In this document: piece by piece, positions 8,501-16,092 of the stretch
Numbering within the stretch: position 1 is the stretch's first letter
How the letters are laid out: the number at the start of each line of letters is the position of its first letter
Source: Micavibrio aeruginosavorus EPB
GTDB taxonomy: Bacteria; Pseudomonadota; Alphaproteobacteria; Micavibrionales; Micavibrionaceae
Reading direction: 5' to 3'
NCBI RefSeq assembly: GCF_000348745.1
Contig: NC_020812.1
Coordinates: 2,365,444-2,429,443 of the forward strand
Length of the DNA stretch: 64,000 bases
Notes under the pieces: generated by a model
Databases searched by the model: none
What the model was told of the DNA's origin: nothing
What the model saw: the letters and a program-made list of their open reading frames with translations, nothing else
Made by a program: the position numbers and the translations under genes

Positions 8501-10380
8501 TCCGGCGACTGGTTGATAAATTTCACCATGCCCTTTTTCACGTCGTCTTCGCGTTTGATCGGGCCGATAAAGCTGGCACGCGTGGAATCGACGGTCACCA
8601 TTGTCGGCTTCAACGCGGTGATGCGTTCAACATCAAACACGTGGTTGGATTCCACCGTCTGATCAAATTTCGCGTCGGAATAATGGAACAACGACCCCTT
8701 CGGCGTCTTCACAAACACCCAGTTGGTGGGCGCGGAGTGCGGGGTCCAGCCGAATTCGGCGGTGATGTTCTTACTGATCTGCAGCTCTTTCTTCGCATCA
8801 ATCAGGGAATCGATCACCGTCCATTTTTTCGGCATCCATTCCTTGGGCACATCGAGCTTTTTACAAATATCTTCGATATGCATTTTGGTCGCGGCGTTAC
8901 AGATCACATGATCCATCACGTAACCGGCCAGCAACATATGCGGCACACCGCCATTATGGTCATAGTGCCAGTGCGTGATAAAGGTCGCAGCGGCCTGATA
9001 TTTCGGTTTGTGTTTTGGGTTGTTGCGGTGGCGGTAATAATCGCCCGCGAACGCCATTTTCGCGTCATACCCGGTTTTATCGCGGTCCAGTGCCATGATC
9101 CCGACATCGCGCACCAGCGATTCGGTCACCAGCTTGCCCTTATCATCAATATATTCGTAATGATCGGCGAAGCAGTTGGCACCCAAGCCCCGTTCGCGGC
9201 CCGGCAGATGTTCGTTGGTCGGGTTGCCGCCCAGAATACGGGTGGTAAAGCGCGCACCTTCTTCTTTCGTCAAGGCGGGCACGCCGCTGATCGCTTTTTG
9301 TGTGTTGGTGTAACCGATAATGTCGCCCAAATCCGGCACGATCCCATCGCGTACATCCAGCATCGCGTCATGCGCGAAATGCAGGATGCGGACCATGTTT
9401 TTATGGTCGCTGGCGCGTTGTTTGCGGTCACCGATCGTCGCGGCGGACAATTCCACCAGACCCTTGCCCTTCTCACTCCGCACCGGGCGGAAGGACAGTT
9501 TTACCAGATTGTGATCCTGATAATCATGGCTGGCGGCCAAATCTTTTTTCGCCAATGTCATTTCAACATTGGTGTGATCCGGCGTTTCACCGCGGACCAT
9601 TTCGGCCTGCAGGCTGTAGCGGACGGAATCCGTGTCGCCCCCCGTGGCCGCGCCACGTGTTGCGGCATGGAACAACACCGGCTGGCCCGGACGGGCGGCA
9701 TAACCCTGTTGGAAAAAGCCCGTCACCGCCGGAACATATTGCGGCGGAATGCGCAAAGACCGGGTGATGTTCTTGCGCCCCTCTTCATAGGCCAGACGGG
9801 CATTGCCGTCCTTGTACGTGTTGGGCAGCGGTTTGATCTTCAACCCCGCATCCTTGGCAATATTGCCCAGCATCGGCATGCGTTGTTCCAGACGCAGCGT
9901 TTCCAAAACCTGTTGGCAGGTGGTCACAGCCGCCGTTACGGCGCGGCGGTCATGCAGATTGATCGCCTCACCCTGCACCACCAATGCGGTGATGCGCATC
10001 ACGTCCTTGCCCTTATACTTGGCCGGTTCGGCCTTCAACGTCATAAAGGGGGTGGTGATATTGTCGCCGTTGGGGCGGTGAACCCAATGTTCAATCGCAA
10101 TGGCAATGGACCCGTCGGTGGCCGGTTGAACATCGGCGTGCACACCATGAATGGCGCCCTGTTCCGCGTAAAATTTCACCCCGGCATAGCCGGAGGGGCG
10201 GGATTCGTAATATTTCTGGGCATCAACACCGATTTCAATGGGGAAATAGCGCAGGTCAAAATCCGCCGCGCGTTCAAAGATCCGCCCCAAACTCATCACG
10301 GCCTTCGGAGTCTTTTTCACATCCCCGCTGTTCGCGTTGGGGATGTTGTCCTGATCCGGCGTGTTTGTGGTGTTGGTCAT
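5566..10380 (-). CDS. Giant fusion: RNase J-like metallo-beta-lactamase plus exonuclease I-like DEDDh domain (1604 aa)
   Basis: Residues about 1-440 are unrecognised. Residues about 460-900 carry the RNase J/beta-CASP motif set: HWHYDH (470-475, the HxHxDH metal site), SDAKFDQT with Asp569, VTVDSTRASF, a TGTHNEQM block, and SGHGGQEDVERM with His787, followed by a GLATHGD histidine. Residues about 950-1500 resemble SbcB: YDTETT (Asp959, Glu961), a candidate third acid Asp1136 in FNADNMW, then AHEGRND with His1214 and Asp1219. Blocks resembling the ExoI C-terminal region follow (AVLFNVSDFD; RVYAPAFMEMSAHDKAL). The third acid aligns imperfectly and about 90 extra residues separate the exonuclease motifs. 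An RNA or DNA nuclease role is inferred. It is the second gene of a unit with the 263-aa gene, 9 bases apart. The organism's standard RNase J or ExoI may lie elsewhere. Confidence 0.85.
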   Translation of the reverse strand: MTNTTNTPDQDNIPNANSGDVKKTPKAVMSLGRIFERAADFDLRYFPIEIGVDAQKYYESRPSGYAGVKFYAEQGAIHGVHADVQPATDGSIAIAIEHWVHRPNGDNITTPFMTLKAEPAKYKGKDVMRITALVVQGEAINLHDRRAVTAAVTTCQQVLETLRLEQRMPMLGNIAKDAGLKIKPLPNTYKDGNARLAYEEGRKNITRSLRIPPQYVPAVTGFFQQGYAARPGQPVLFHAATRGAATGGDTDSVRYSLQAEMVRGETPDHTNVEMTLAKKDLAASHDYQDHNLVKLSFRPVRSEKGKGLVELSAATIGDRKQRASDHKNMVRILHFAHDAMLDVRDGIVPDLGDIIGYTNTQKAISGVPALTKEEGARFTTRILGGNPTNEHLPGRERGLGANCFADHYEYIDDKGKLVTESLVRDVGIMALDRDKTGYDAKMAFAGDYYRHRNNPKHKPKYQAAATFITHWHYDHNGGVPHMLLAGYVMDHVICNAATKMHIEDICKKLDVPKEWMPKKWTVIDSLIDAKKELQISKNITAEFGWTPHSAPTNWVFVKTPKGSLFHYSDAKFDQTVESNHVFDVERITALKPTMVTVDSTRASFIGPIKREDDVKKGMVKFINQSPDKAPVTLHIGTNAARLVTTADAYGETDRDTIVLGASLRFTKKVLEKIGRKNGKTLKEHARQAFGRRILNFTPTGVGVNAILKGDIRHHGLVVTGTHNEQMSILNRLIENKDQKNLGFITPQRYKFIVSQTGIPGSEKHYNKVIKFLERRGYEYVIEHASGHGGQEDVERMMDMAGAPYGLATHGDVPQRAHSSALMVKHGMTAINPSEQDVIQISDEKGCAIIGQEKSMMTYITIKRPKDQHFGGGEDVEYLTKIVPPEIKTPMGDMIREIADAREESGDEKHRLKLRRAARDQHDAVLNIDGANLNPKQRRVPMSLPDYYIQNGFMRGITYDTETTQLGRYAAIHQFAAVQYDLLGDANEKWANYYQVLPRTILPDLDALLTTNVMPSALYEKPAVDAKGAFNNPGELNGAFPPRLFYFKIKEFLEQSKEVSFKDEKGNEHTASRLYIDAEQKPGDASRSKAKGDNGVNVYEQKTINYVLDPSKKKELKSPRMVHIKTMVDGANIFNADNMWMQQLAFAAGDLNYFPMSSGGIRSSDIRNKARMFAYLRPDKFKVRRKPENPEFPDFTVEGLMISNNLVSKKDGAAHEGRNDVIMERRLDQFMRSIDPELYTRMTMNANKAEVKKYLGGTHNGMVYPRHLLTYVNRTAYKACANIGVYVGRSTERRYANKAVLFNVSDFDPKEFMHMGPQEIAEIMSDRNHRLHKAFEIIDINKQPLVTSVERGIAIGANRGASLEQMKANKHFIERNPEMAANMVRAMEMARYFPDFDRKQTLEERVYAPAFMEMSAHDKALAKLFVPCAEEFASAKESDRINRERAHALDQFHSVQVRERYVAVLYRAQMEHAQLFGKSKNYLHPDDLAREKAKEKARIHGLIDTDAVSLGRLEMQIKRAHETWEERMTGKSKKDRAVAEAILKETESLVQDIKTKIANNDPDWALSADDYRLLGLDDNRPYGTYQRPLAKSKVRVPKPPKQNLG

Positions 10381-10389
10381 TGTTCCCGA

Positions 10390-11181
10390 TTACTCCCCCA
10401 AGAAACGCTTGTCCCTGTGTATGCTTGTTATTTTTTCTGGCATACGTTCATCGGATGCGGGTTGCCCCGTATCCATCACACATCCACCCGCCAATGTTCG
10501 GTCAGGCAATCGCCGGTCCAGCATCTGTGTGCGGTTTGGGCGATCATATGCTGTTGCCACTTTCGGCCCCAAAGTCGGGCGGCGCGACGGCACAGTCAGC
10601 TTTTTATTGTTTTGTTTTCCACCCGATCCCGATTGGCCATCATTCAGGACATCATCCGACGTCCGGCGTAAATCGGGGTGCAGGCGGTGCAGTTCCAAAA
10701 TCCGTTCGAAATCAGGAACCTGATCCGCCTGGATCTGGTGCAGGAAGAATAGCGCGGCATTCACCGCCCGTGAAGAAATTTTTTCCGTAATTTTAATCGG
10801 CCGCGCCATGATTTTCAGGCTGATAACCGACCGCGCAGGCACGGAAAACCGCCGCGCATCGAACACGATTTCCATAACCGGAAGATCGGTCACCTGCCCC
10901 ATTAAATCGTAATGCCACGAATCGATGCGCAGCAAAACCGTGTCCGCCCCGTCACAGGGCGCACCATTGCCATGTACGGCGTGACAGTTATGAATGGAGT
11001 ATCCGAGCCCCAGAATGGTGGATTCGGCGGAATCCCGCCGGGTCGCGGCGGATTCGGGTTTCTGTAAAAATTCGAAGAGGGTCCACCCGGCAACCGGCCA
11101 GTTCAGCCGCGCCGCAGGAATACAGATAGAATGGGCCTCACCCGTACCGGGCAGCGGCGTTATTTCGGTTCTGTAAGCCAC
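10390..11181 (-). CDS. Hypothetical protein, 263 aa, co-transcribed with the nuclease fusion
   Basis: I place the start at GTG 11181 because AGGAGT lies five bases upstream; the open frame continues to 11322 without a better signal. There is no signal peptide or transmembrane segment. The first about 170 residues look globular (PLPGTGEAHSI; LLRIDSWHYDLMGQ; DLPVMEIVFDARRF). The last 100 are basic and probably disordered (Arg, Lys, Pro, Gly rich), a style common in nucleic-acid-associated proteins. It stops 9 bases before the start of the 1604-aa nuclease-like gene, so the two probably act together. I recognise no family. Confidence 0.7.
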   Translation of the reverse strand: MAYRTEITPLPGTGEAHSICIPAARLNWPVAGWTLFEFLQKPESAATRRDSAESTILGLGYSIHNCHAVHGNGAPCDGADTVLLRIDSWHYDLMGQVTDLPVMEIVFDARRFSVPARSVISLKIMARPIKITEKISSRAVNAALFFLHQIQADQVPDFERILELHRLHPDLRRTSDDVLNDGQSGSGGKQNNKKLTVPSRRPTLGPKVATAYDRPNRTQMLDRRLPDRTLAGGCVMDTGQPASDERMPEKITSIHRDKRFLGE

Positions 11182-11385
11182 TTTTACTCCTGCGCATCTT
11201 TTTGTTTTATTTATAAAAAGACGTGAAACCTGATGGCAGTCATAGGCATAAGAATTTTTTATTTCAAGACTGGTTTCCCGACCAATCCCGTGCAATAACT
11301 CTACCCTTCCCCTGACACGCACACCATCCCGCGCCCGGTCTTATCCACAGGGCGGGGTTTTGCATTTGCGTTCTCAATGAAGGTG

Positions 11386-12051
11386 TTATCGAATTGCGCG
11401 CGGCAAACGGTGATACAGACCCAGCAGATAGAGCAGCACAAAGTAATAGAAGCACAATTCCTGCATCTCACTCGTGCGTTCAAACAGATTGATGCCCATG
11501 CCTTCGACAACCTTGTCCAGCAGATGCACACCAACCGCCAGCGCCGCCACAACCCACAGGGACGATGACGGATAAAACGCATTGAAGCGCGCCGGCAAAA
11601 CCGCCGGACGAATTTTACGCAGCAATGGAATAATCAACCCACCCACGGCCACCCCGATCATCAGGATCAGGCGCGGCTTCTGGTCCAGCCAGGCGGATGT
11701 ATTGTGCAGGTTGGTTTCATTCTGGTCATTCAGATGGGTCCAGAAATCCGGCGTGCCCCAGCCGACAAAATGCTGACCCCAGCTGATTTCCTCACCCGCG
11801 ACATAAACACAGCAGAATGCGGCCATCGCGACCCAAGCCGTCATCAACAGATCCGCGCGACGGTCCATCCGCACAAAGGTCGCCAGCGCCACCAGCACCG
11901 CGGCCACCAGCACCAGAAACTGCAAATTCTCATACAGCCCTAATTCGCTGTACATGAATTCCAGCGTCGGGTGATCCAAAAGACGTTCCGAAATAAACTG
12001 CCCCACGATCAGGACGGGCGGCAGGATGTAGAACCAGAATTTCGTGAGCAT
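11386..12051 (-). CDS. Integral membrane protein with GEEISWGQ motif, 221 aa
   Basis: The protein has about six hydrophobic segments (for example residues 5-20, 43-62, 70-86, 127-145, 160-180 and 195-213). Between the third and fourth is a strongly conserved-looking loop, AGEEISWGQHFVGWGTP followed by NDQNETNLHN, a pattern I have seen in bacterial hypothetical membrane proteins of unknown function. The Glu/Trp/Asn/His residues in the loop could be a catalytic or ligand site, which is inference. It lies upstream of nothing obvious on its strand; a 37-base gap separates it from the DUF3147-like gene, which may be co-transcribed. Confidence 0.78.
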   Translation of the reverse strand: MLTKFWFYILPPVLIVGQFISERLLDHPTLEFMYSELGLYENLQFLVLVAAVLVALATFVRMDRRADLLMTAWVAMAAFCCVYVAGEEISWGQHFVGWGTPDFWTHLNDQNETNLHNTSAWLDQKPRLILMIGVAVGGLIIPLLRKIRPAVLPARFNAFYPSSSLWVVAALAVGVHLLDKVVEGMGINLFERTSEMQELCFYYFVLLYLLGLYHRLPRAIR

Positions 12052-12088
12052 GATGGGGGGCCTTCGTGCGGATCAAAGATGACCCATC

Positions 12089-12439
12089 TTAAAGAACAAT
12101 ACCGAACCGTTTCAACAGGAACGTCATGCCAAAATAAAGAATAATGGTCATGACACAGGACACGGCCAGCCCCGCATAAAACGGCACGCCATGGCGCAGC
12201 AAGGCCGGGAAGACCAGAAACATCGGCAAGGACGGCAAAACATACCAGAACGTGGCCTCGGCATGACTGGCGATGCGTTCGGCATCCCCCGTATCCCGCC
12301 ACAACCAGATCATGGCCAACACCGAGACCAGCGGCAGAGACGCAATCAACGCCCCAAAGGCAGGCGAACGGCGGGCCGTTTTTTTCACCGCCGCCACCAA
12401 AATGCCAGAGAGCGCGGCCTTGATAACGGCATAAAGCAT
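12089..12439 (-). CDS. DUF3147-like small membrane protein
   Basis: A 116-aa protein with four predicted transmembrane helices. Between the first two is RRSPAFGALIASLPLVSVLAMIW, which fits the DUF3147 family (length about 115 aa, conserved GALIxSLP segment). The function is unknown. The start at ATG 12439 follows a weak ribosome-binding sequence. The gene lies in tandem with the 221-aa membrane protein on the same strand and just downstream of the disrupted inverse autotransporter. Confidence 0.8.
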   Translation of the reverse strand: MLYAVIKAALSGILVAAVKKTARRSPAFGALIASLPLVSVLAMIWLWRDTGDAERIASHAEATFWYVLPSLPMFLVFPALLRHGVPFYAGLAVSCVMTIILYFGMTFLLKRFGIVL

Positions 12440-12473
12440 CAGTTAGTCCACCTTCATCCCTGTTTACACGCCC

Positions 12474-14089
12474 CTAAGGGCAGGTGATCGTTGAAAATCC
12501 AATCGATCCCGTTGGCGCAACCGTGAAACTACATATGCCACCATCCGTGGTGTTACCCGTTGAACCGGCATGAATGCTGGTCGTGCCGTTGCCAGAGATA
12601 ACGGTTTTCGGCCCAGACGTTGACAAAGAAAAGTTGTTATCGGCAATCGTGGCATTGGATGCGCCATTGATCAGCATTCCAACGGCCCCTGCGTTATTGG
12701 AGGACGCGGTAATGGTATTATTGCGCACAATGGCATTCGTCGTATTGCGCACATCAACACCCACACCGCCGCCGGTCGCGCCAAAGCTGGTAATCGTAGA
12801 ATTTTCGATGACAACACCGGACATAGTCTGTGCGTTCACGACATACGTACCTGTGCCATCACTATTGGAATTGCTCAGATTCATGCCTTTGATATGGGTG
12901 TTATTTCCAATATTCATCATATAAGACAAACTGGTGTCGGTAGCCGCCAATGCACTTTTTTTTTTTTTGGCCGTCGCATTCATCCCCGATGGGGTTCGCA
13001 CACCGACCGCACCGCTGCCGATCAATGTTTGCCCGGCGGGTACAATCACAAGGGCGGTTGTATCAATACGGTCAGTAACAATGACCGTGTTTGCCCCGGC
13101 ATTGGTCAGGGCCGTGTTCAGGGCCGCCGTGTCCGCTATGCCCGCGCTATTCACAATTGTGATGGTTTGGCCATCGGTGGTTTCGGTCGCCGTTTCGCTG
13201 CGCCCATAGGCCCCGGCTTGGGTGACGACATCAATATCGCGCACGATCGGGTCCATCATGCGGCGTTCTTGGGTGGTGAGCGTTTTCGATGGGTTTTTAT
13301 CCCCTGTAAACGCGCTGAACGGGATACGCAAACGGGCGGACACAAATCCTTGGGATCCACGCGGATCATCTTTTTGCCATTCCGCCCCGACAGAGAAACG
13401 TGACCCTTTCCACGCAAATGGCAATTCATCAAAGGTCAGATCAAGGCGCAGACGAGGGCCTTGCACATCGTCAACACCATTTGTATCGGAGGAGAAATGA
13501 TAACCACCAGCATAGGCGCGCAAATTGGTGCCCGAATCCACATCAAAGACGGGCAAGCGATAGCCAACCTCGCCATCGAACCCCTGCATTGCGACTTCTT
13601 CACCTTGGGTGACGGTGAAGCTCGACCCCGTAAGGGTCGCGGTGTTTAACGCATCAACAGATTTGTTTTTTTCACCGATGGGCTGATAGGCGTTCACACG
13701 CACATCCCAATCTTGGCCCAGCAGCTCTGCGCCCAATGTAATCTGATCGAAATAATTATCATTGGATGTTTGGCGGCGGTGCGGTCAAAATAGCCATAGG
13801 CCCCAACATTCCAGCCATGATCCAGCATCTGGCGCAGCCCCAAGCCGAAATTGCCTTCGCTGCTGGAATTGTTATCTGTACGCAGGCGGAGATCAGAGAA
13901 AAATAAAGTATCGTCATCTTGAGAAAGCGGCATGAACAAATCGATTTCGCCTACATCACGCTCATTCCCGATTTTACCTTCCAAATCAATATAGGGCTCC
14001 CATTTATCCTGCGCCTGCGCCGGCCATGAAAACAAGGCCAAGGTTGTTATGACACCAACGGAACAAAGGGCTTTTGATTTAGAATTCAT
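12474..14089 (-). pseudogene. Inverse autotransporter (intimin-like) with beta-helix passenger, frameshifted
   Basis: Two overlapping frames form one gene. The ATG at 14089 (GGGAGA upstream) gives a signal peptide ending in WPAQAQ, then an inverse-autotransporter barrel start (WEPYIDLEGKIG, NFGLGLRQML, GWNVGAYGYFDR). The reading then continues in another frame from about 13785 with SNDNYFDQITLGAE and the rest of the barrel (DWDVRVNAYQP, GFDGEVGYRLP). The total span, 1616 bases, is one short of a multiple of three, so a single missing base explains the shift. After the barrel come about 270 residues of Asn/Thr/Gly-rich parallel beta-helix repeats (VVIENSTITSF; AIVRNNTITAS; ATIADNNFSLS), the passenger exposed outside the cell. 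A run of 13 A lies in this part. An assembly error or phase variation is possible. Confidence 0.8.
12956..12968. repeat. 13-base homopolymer (T on plus strand) inside the surface-protein gene
   Basis: Thirteen consecutive T on the plus strand encode four Lys (NATAKKKKSAL) on the minus strand, between the barrel and the beta-helix of the inverse autotransporter. Such tracts slip during replication, so gain or loss of one base would truncate the passenger. Confidence 0.95.
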
Positions 14090-14161
14090 ATTTCTCCCAA
14101 TCAAGATTTCACATTTTAAAAAATTTACATCAATCACGTCATGATTGCGTACCACAGCAAA

Positions 14162-14185
14162 CGGCCCGTTTCAAGAAACGGGCCG
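14162..14185 (-). terminator. Hairpin downstream of glmS
   Basis: CGGCCCGTTT - CAAG - AAACGGGCCG forms a near-perfect 10-bp stem 17 bases past the glmS stop. The following bases on the minus strand (TTTGCTG) form a weak U-tract. Confidence 0.65.
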
Positions 14186-14201
14186 GATTATTGCTTTTTC
14201 G

Positions 14202-16031
14202 TTATTCCACTGTGACCGATTTCGCCAGATTGCGCGGCTGGTCAACATCGGTGCCCTTGGCGACCGCAACATGATAGGCCAGCAATTGCACCGGAATGAC
14301 GTACAGGATCGGGGCGACGAAGGCGTCGGAGACTGGCATGCGCACGGACCAGCGGCAGCCGCGGCCCAATTGGGTCAAGCCATCACGGTCGGTGAACAGC
14401 AGAACCTGGCCACCGCGGGCGATGGTTTCCTGCACGTTTGATGCGGTTTTTTCGAACAATTTATCGTGCGGGGCCAACACGACCACCGGGACCTTGTCAT
14501 CAATCAGGGCGATGGGGCCGTGTTTCATTTCACCAGCGGCATAGCCTTCGGCATGGATGTAGGAAATTTCTTTCAGCTTCAGCGCACCTTCCAGTGCGAT
14601 CGGATACATGGCCCCACGACCGAGATACAGAACATCGCGCGCCTCGGCGATTTCACGGGACAATTTTTCAATCGTCTGCGCCGTATCCTGCAACACGGAG
14701 TTCACGAGAGACGGCAATTGACGCAGGGAATCGGACATCGCACCAACGGTTTTGGCGTCAATCGCACCTTTCTTCGCGGCGGTGCCGAGAACGAGGCAGG
14801 CCAGTGTGGTTAATTGCGTTGTAAACGCCTTTGTCGACGCCACGCCGATTTCCGGACCGGCCAGCGTGTGCAACACCATATCGGATTCGCGTTCAATCGT
14901 GCTTTCGATCGTGTTGACGATGGACACGATTTTCTGGCCCTGGCGTTTGCAGTAACGCAAGGCTTCCAGCGTATCGAGCGTTTCACCCGATTGCGACACG
15001 AACAACGCCACACCACCTTCCGGCATCGGTGCTTCGCGATAGCGGAATTCGGACGCCACATCGATTTCAACCGGAATGCGGGCAATTTGTTCGAACCAGT
15101 ATTTGGCCACATGGCAGGCATAAAACGCCGTGCCACACGCCACCAGCGTCAGACGCGACGCATGGGCCACCATATCAACCAGATCGGCAGGCAGCGTGAT
15201 TTCACGCGTAGCCGGGTTGATGAAGGAGTTCAGTGTGTCACCAATCACGCTCGGCTGTTCAAAGATTTCCTTCAACATGAAGTGGCGATATTCACCCTTG
15301 CCCGTCGTTTCACCGGATTGCGCGGTGATGCGGATCGGGCGGGAAATTTCTTTGCCCTCACGGTTGTAAATGGTGACACCGCCCGCATTGACGCGAATGC
15401 GGTCGCCATCTTCGAGGAAGCAGATTTTTTTGGTCAGCGGGGCCAGTGCGTAAGAGTCGGAGGCCACATACATTTCACCATCGCCATAGCCAACAGCCAG
15501 CGGCGTGCCCTGACGCACACCGACCATCAAATTATTTTCATTGGCAAAAATAACGGCCAGCGCATAGGCCCCTTCCAGACGGTCGAACGCGGCATTGGCG
15601 GCACTGACCGGGTCCATACCCTGTTTCAGATGATGGTCGACCAGATGGGCCACAACCTCGGTATCCGTTTCGGTTTCGAAACGGCATTGATGTTGTTCCA
15701 GTTCCGCCTTTAACGCGGCGTAGTTTTCGATGATGCCGTTATGCACCACCGCCACGCGTTCGGTGGCGTGCGGGTGAGCGTTACGCTCCGTCGGACCACC
15801 ATGGGTCGCCCAGCGTGTGTGACCAATCCCAATCGGGCCACGCACCGGCGCTTTTTTCAACCGTTCATCCAGATTGATCAGCTTGCCCTCGGCACGCAGG
15901 CGTTCAATCTTGCCATTGTCCAGCGTGGCGATCCCGGCGCTGTCGTATCCGCGATATTCCAGACGGCGCAAGCCATCCACCAAACGCTGGGCCACATCAC
16001 CCTTGCCAACAATACCAATAATTCCGCACAT
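14202..16031 (-). CDS. glmS: Glutamine--fructose-6-phosphate aminotransferase (isomerizing)
   Basis: This 609-aa enzyme makes glucosamine-6-phosphate from fructose-6-phosphate and glutamine, the first step to UDP-GlcNAc for peptidoglycan and lipopolysaccharide. The start MCGIIGIVGKG places the N-terminal nucleophile at Cys2, so I used the ATG at 16031 rather than the longer frame. The class II glutaminase has RLEYRGYDSAGIA, GIGHTRWATHG and VHNGIIENY. The SIS domains show ACGTAFYACHVAKY and SQSGETLDTLEAL, and the C-terminus ends in LAKSVTVE, as usual for GlmS. It lies 61 bases downstream of glmU, forming a glmU-glmS unit. Confidence 0.97.
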   Translation of the reverse strand: MCGIIGIVGKGDVAQRLVDGLRRLEYRGYDSAGIATLDNGKIERLRAEGKLINLDERLKKAPVRGPIGIGHTRWATHGGPTERNAHPHATERVAVVHNGIIENYAALKAELEQHQCRFETETDTEVVAHLVDHHLKQGMDPVSAANAAFDRLEGAYALAVIFANENNLMVGVRQGTPLAVGYGDGEMYVASDSYALAPLTKKICFLEDGDRIRVNAGGVTIYNREGKEISRPIRITAQSGETTGKGEYRHFMLKEIFEQPSVIGDTLNSFINPATREITLPADLVDMVAHASRLTLVACGTAFYACHVAKYWFEQIARIPVEIDVASEFRYREAPMPEGGVALFVSQSGETLDTLEALRYCKRQGQKIVSIVNTIESTIERESDMVLHTLAGPEIGVASTKAFTTQLTTLACLVLGTAAKKGAIDAKTVGAMSDSLRQLPSLVNSVLQDTAQTIEKLSREIAEARDVLYLGRGAMYPIALEGALKLKEISYIHAEGYAAGEMKHGPIALIDDKVPVVVLAPHDKLFEKTASNVQETIARGGQVLLFTDRDGLTQLGRGCRWSVRMPVSDAFVAPILYVIPVQLLAYHVAVAKGTDVDQPRNLAKSVTVE

Positions 16032-16092
16032 CTTTTTGTTTTCCTTTTCGGAGGTTAAGAATCCGGCGCGCACGCCGTTTGGGTCAGGTCAA

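Noticed and set aside
7876-10671. Long plus-strand open frame (about 931 codons)
   Set aside because: It is the antisense shadow of the 1604-aa gene, is rich in His/Arg and has no domain or ribosome-binding site. The minus-strand frame has all the motifs.
11341-11349. Second perfect DnaA-box sequence (TTATCCACA)
   Set aside because: Isolated, not near a replication gene or AT-rich unwinding region; one chance occurrence is expected in a window of this size.
14814-15713. Plus-strand open frame over glmS
   Set aside because: Shadow frame; glmS itself is fully supported.
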